Shown: positions 13,734-15,834 of the stretch, in pieces | Position numbering within the stretch: position 1 is the stretch's first letter | Layout: every line of letters starts with the position of its first letter | NCBI GenBank assembly: GCA_026393775.1 | Contig: JAPKZM010000301.1 | Span: 1-15,834 of the forward strand | Length of the DNA stretch: 15,834 nucleotides | Reading direction: 5' to 3' | Source of the DNA: Candidatus Aminicenantota bacterium | Lineage (GTDB): Bacteria; Acidobacteriota; Aminicenantia; UBA2199 | Notes under the pieces: generated by a model | What the model was told of the DNA's origin: nothing | The model's input: only the letters and a program-made list of their open reading frames with translations | The model's database searches: none | Program-made: the position numbers and the translations under genes

Positions 13734-14685
13734 CCAGAATTTTTTACCCATTGTTCTGGGACTCGTCATAACCACCGCCAACGATGTCTACGAACGCTAC
13801 CGGCGCGTGCGCCGCGAAAAGAAATTCATCCAGAACGCGTTTAAAAATTACCTGTCCGATTCGCTGCTGGCCGAGATCATGAAAAATCCCCAGGGCTTGA
13901 ACCTGGGCGGCGAGAAAAAACTGGTGACCATATTCTTTTCCGACTTGGCCGGCTTCACCAGCCTGTCGGAAAGCCTGCCCCCCGAAGAAGTGGTCTCCAT
14001 TCTGAACACCTACCTGGAACGGATGACGACGGTGATCATGGGCAACGGCGGATTCGTCAACAAGTTCGAAGGCGACGCCATCATGGCTTTCTGGGGGGCG
14101 CCGCTGGCCTCTGACGACCAGGCGCTCAAGGCCATGCTGGCGGCTTTGCGCTGCCGGGAGGAATTGGCCGGATTGAACGAAGATTTTGCCGGCCGGGGTC
14201 TGCCTTCCTTAAGCATGCGCATCGGCATCAACAGCGGCGAGGTCATTGTCGGCAACATCGGCTCGCAAAAACGCTTCGAGTACACGGTCATCGGCGACGC
14301 CGTCAACCTGGCCTCGCGGCTGGAGGGGATCAACAAGCAATACGGGACAATGATCATCTGCGGGACTCTGGCCGGGAACATGGCGGCGGAGAAAGTGCTC
14401 CTGCGCCGCCTCGACCGCGTGCGCGTCAAGGGCAGGAAGATCCCCGAGGAGATCTTTGAGGTCGTCGCTGAAAAAGACCAGGCCCCGGCGCAGCTCGTTC
14501 AGCGCCAGGAGAGTTTTGAAAAGGGATTGAAACTTTATTTTACCGGGGATTTCTCCTCGGCTATGGGCATCTTCACGGCCCTGACTGACGATCCGCCGGC
14601 GCAGGTTTTTGCCAGGCGCTGCCGCTGGCTTTTGGACAACCCGCCCCCCGACTGGGACGGCTGTTGGACGTTCACGGAAAAATAG
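13681..14685 (+). CDS. Class III adenylate/guanylate cyclase portion of the split gene
   Basis: 334 residues from ATG 13681, which lies inside a membrane helix; the frame is open further upstream but has no better start. Two membrane helices (about 1-15 and 21-35) are followed by a linker and a class III cyclase domain (about 80-240). The metal-binding aspartates are D88 in FFSDLAGFTS and D132 in KFEGDAIMAFWGAP. K128 and D206 (YTVIGDAVNLASRLE) are the base-recognising pair expected for ATP, and N209 and R213 are the transition-state residues. The catalytic site is thus intact although the gene is broken from its sensor. No Shine-Dalgarno precedes ATG 13681. The C-terminal tail resembles the TPR-like end common in CHASE2 cyclases. 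Confidence 0.82.
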   Translation: MILLALAANLLLFKSGFDQNFLPIVLGLVITTANDVYERYRRVRREKKFIQNAFKNYLSDSLLAEIMKNPQGLNLGGEKKLVTIFFSDLAGFTSLSESLPPEEVVSILNTYLERMTTVIMGNGGFVNKFEGDAIMAFWGAPLASDDQALKAMLAALRCREELAGLNEDFAGRGLPSLSMRIGINSGEVIVGNIGSQKRFEYTVIGDAVNLASRLEGINKQYGTMIICGTLAGNMAAEKVLLRRLDRVRVKGRKIPEEIFEVVAEKDQAPAQLVQRQESFEKGLKLYFTGDFSSAMGIFTALTDDPPAQVFARRCRWLLDNPPPDWDGCWTFTEK

Positions 14686-14783
14686 GGTTCAGGGTCCAGG
14701 GGATAGGGTACAGGGAGAAGACAAGAAAATATTGGCGGTTGTGATTTTTCTTTCTCGTCACGTGTTACGTGTTACGTGTCACG
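14685..14783. repeat. Two short tandem-repeat tracts between cyclase and ABC genes
   Basis: Bases 14685-14715 are degenerate copies of an AGGGT(C/T)C-like unit. Bases 14757-14783 hold three ACGTGT(T/C) units in tandem, flanked by GTCACG and CACG so the tract is nearly self-complementary. The rest of the 136-base gap is AT-rich. The tracts are unlike the coding DNA around them; their origin is unknown. Confidence 0.55.
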
Positions 14784-14809
14784 CTAGTTCGTTTTTTCCT
14801 TTGATATGC

Positions 14810-14815
14810 TACAAT
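14810..14815 (+). promoter_or_regulatory. -10 element placing the ABC gene's start at its ATG
   Basis: TACAAT (5 of 6) ends six bases before the ATG at 14822, the same spacing as at the CAP gene. No convincing -35 is seen 16-18 bases upstream and there is no Shine-Dalgarno (the bases before the ATG are GCCTCC). This suggests a leaderless transcript. Confidence 0.4.
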
Positions 14816-14821
14816 GCCTCC

Positions 14822-15559
14822 ATGCTCGAAATAACAGGTTTGCGCAAGAAGTTCGGCAAGCGCGAGGCGCTGAAGGATGTTACTTTTTCATTGGCTCCCG
14901 GGGAGATCTACGGTCTGCTGGGGCCCAATGGCGCCGGTAAGACCACCACGCTGAAGGTCCTGGCCGGGCTGCTCGCTCCCGACGGCGGCTCCGTCGTCAT
15001 CGACGGTGAACCCTACCATCGTGAACACCACGAGCTGAAAAGAAAGATCGCCTACGTTCCGGACCAGCCTTTCCTCTACTATAAACTGAGCGGCGAAGAG
15101 CACCTCAATTTTTACCAGGACCTTTACAAAATTCCCTATGCCAAAAGAAAGGAAAAGATCGATTTCTTTTTTAAATATTTCGAGTTCGAAGAGTACCGCA
15201 CCGAGCTGGTGGAGAACTACTCGGCCGGCACGCGGCAGAAGCTGCTCATCGCGCAGGCGCTGGCCGTCGAGCCGAAACTGCTGTTGCTCGACGAGCCTCT
15301 GGTCTCCATCGACCCCTTGGTGGGGAAAAAATTCAAAAAGTACCTCATCGAGGTCGCCGGCAAGGGGACGGCAGTCCTGTTCGCTACCCATATCCTGACC
15401 CTGGCCCAGGAGATCTGCCGGCGTATCGGCATCATTGTCGACGGCCGCATCATCGTCCAGGGCGGGCTGGAGCAACTGATGTCTCTGGCCGGGCAGAGCA
15501 GCCTCGAGGAGTTCTATTTCCAGACGGTCCTGCAGCATGAAAAGCCTGCTGAAGCTTAA
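14822..15559 (+). CDS. ABC transporter ATP-binding protein (ABC-2 exporter type)
   Basis: 245 residues, a complete nucleotide-binding domain. Walker A is GPNGAGKTT (34-42), the Q-loop is Q82 in YVPDQP, the signature is the variant YSAGTRQK (133-140), Walker B is LLLLDEP (153-159) with the catalytic glutamate, and the switch histidine is H190 in FATHIL. The signature variant is common in ABC-2-type exporters of the drug, lipid and Na+ families. Its stop overlaps the permease gene by 23 bases, so the two form one transporter at the inner membrane; the substrate is unknown. Confidence 0.94.
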   Translation: MLEITGLRKKFGKREALKDVTFSLAPGEIYGLLGPNGAGKTTTLKVLAGLLAPDGGSVVIDGEPYHREHHELKRKIAYVPDQPFLYYKLSGEEHLNFYQDLYKIPYAKRKEKIDFFFKYFEFEEYRTELVENYSAGTRQKLLIAQALAVEPKLLLLDEPLVSIDPLVGKKFKKYLIEVAGKGTAVLFATHILTLAQEICRRIGIIVDGRIIVQGGLEQLMSLAGQSSLEEFYFQTVLQHEKPAEA

Positions 15560-15834
15560 GTTCCTGCAGCTGCGCAACTCCCTGGCGCGCGGCGAGAAGA
15601 AGAAGTTCATCCTCTTCATTCTTCTCGGGCTGTTCTTCACGCTGGTGCTCGGTTTTTTCTTCAACCAGATCTTCGGCTACCTTGCCCGGGTGCAGGAATT
15701 CCCCCACGTCTTCAAGGTCTTCCTGGCCGAGAAGCTGCTGATGATGATATACATGACCCTTTTTTCCATGCTGCTGCTTTCGGCGCTGTTGACTTCGCTT
15801 GACATTTTTTACATCTCGCGCGACCTGCATTTTC
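15537..15834 (+). CDS. ABC transporter permease (N-terminal part, cut by window edge)
   Basis: 99 codons are visible from ATG 15537, beginning MKSLLKLKFLQLRNSLARGE. A cytoplasmic basic start is followed by membrane helices at about residues 24-46 (FILFILLGLFFTLVLGFFF) and about 71-90 (LLMMIYMTLFSMLLLSALLTSL), then YISRDLHF. The layout matches the start of ABC-2-type permeases, and the overlap with the ATPase gene supports the pairing. The frame is still open at the window end. Confidence 0.82.
   Translation, partial: MKSLLKLKFLQLRNSLARGEKKKFILFILLGLFFTLVLGFFFNQIFGYLARVQEFPHVFKVFLAEKLLMMIYMTLFSMLLLSALLTSLDIFYISRDLHF

Noticed and set aside
1..15834. tRNA, rRNA, CRISPR array, insertion sequence or prophage genes
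   Set aside because: None seen: no cloverleaf-like sequence, no regularly spaced repeats, and no transposase, integrase or phage protein motifs in any frame.

Overview
The window reads as chromosomal DNA from a Gram-negative (diderm), moderately GC-rich bacterium. It encodes a predicted outer-membrane beta-barrel, a lipoprotein candidate, a sigma-54 response regulator and a CHASE2-type cyclase. Frequent GTG/TTG starts, 4-base gene overlaps and the mix of families fit an Acidobacteriota/Aminicenantes-like lineage, but this is only an impression; no rRNA or other phylogenetic marker is present.

Layout. (1) Bases 1-1281, minus: threonine synthase, running off the left edge, with a good sigma-70 promoter. 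(2) Bases 1282-1683: a 400-base divergent intergenic region with three long tandem hairpins, each with a 2-base central bulge, and a promoter firing right. (3) Bases 1684-6062, plus: a PLP-dependent Cys/Met-metabolism enzyme that seems to start at ATA, a lipoprotein-like NTF2-type protein, a SAM-dependent O-methyltransferase, a membrane-anchored metallophosphoesterase and a 65-residue membrane protein. (4) Bases 10826-6070, minus: a compact five-gene operon encoding a secreted calcium-loop protein, an outer-membrane barrel, a small secreted OB-fold-like protein, a histidine kinase and a sigma-54-dependent response regulator. (5) Bases 11077-11556, minus: a secreted CAP-domain protein. (6) Bases 11654-14685, plus: an SH3b protein, an M48 metalloprotease, and a CHASE2/adenylate cyclase gene split by a frameshift and apparently missing part of its sensor. 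(7) Bases 14822 to the end, plus: an ABC exporter ATPase and the start of its permease.

How the parts work together. thrC and the Cys/Met enzyme face each other across the hairpin region and act on the homoserine-derived branches to threonine and to sulfur amino acids. The most interesting unit is block 4. Its first gene is preceded by a textbook -24/-12 promoter (TTGGCACG-N4-TTGCT) and the last gene encodes a sigma-54 activator with an intact GAFTGA loop, so the operon is probably positively autoregulated. Upstream lie repeated TTGCG-A7 motifs that may be the activator's sites. The envelope proteins may be the structure sensed or built by this two-component system; I do not recognise the set as a named system.
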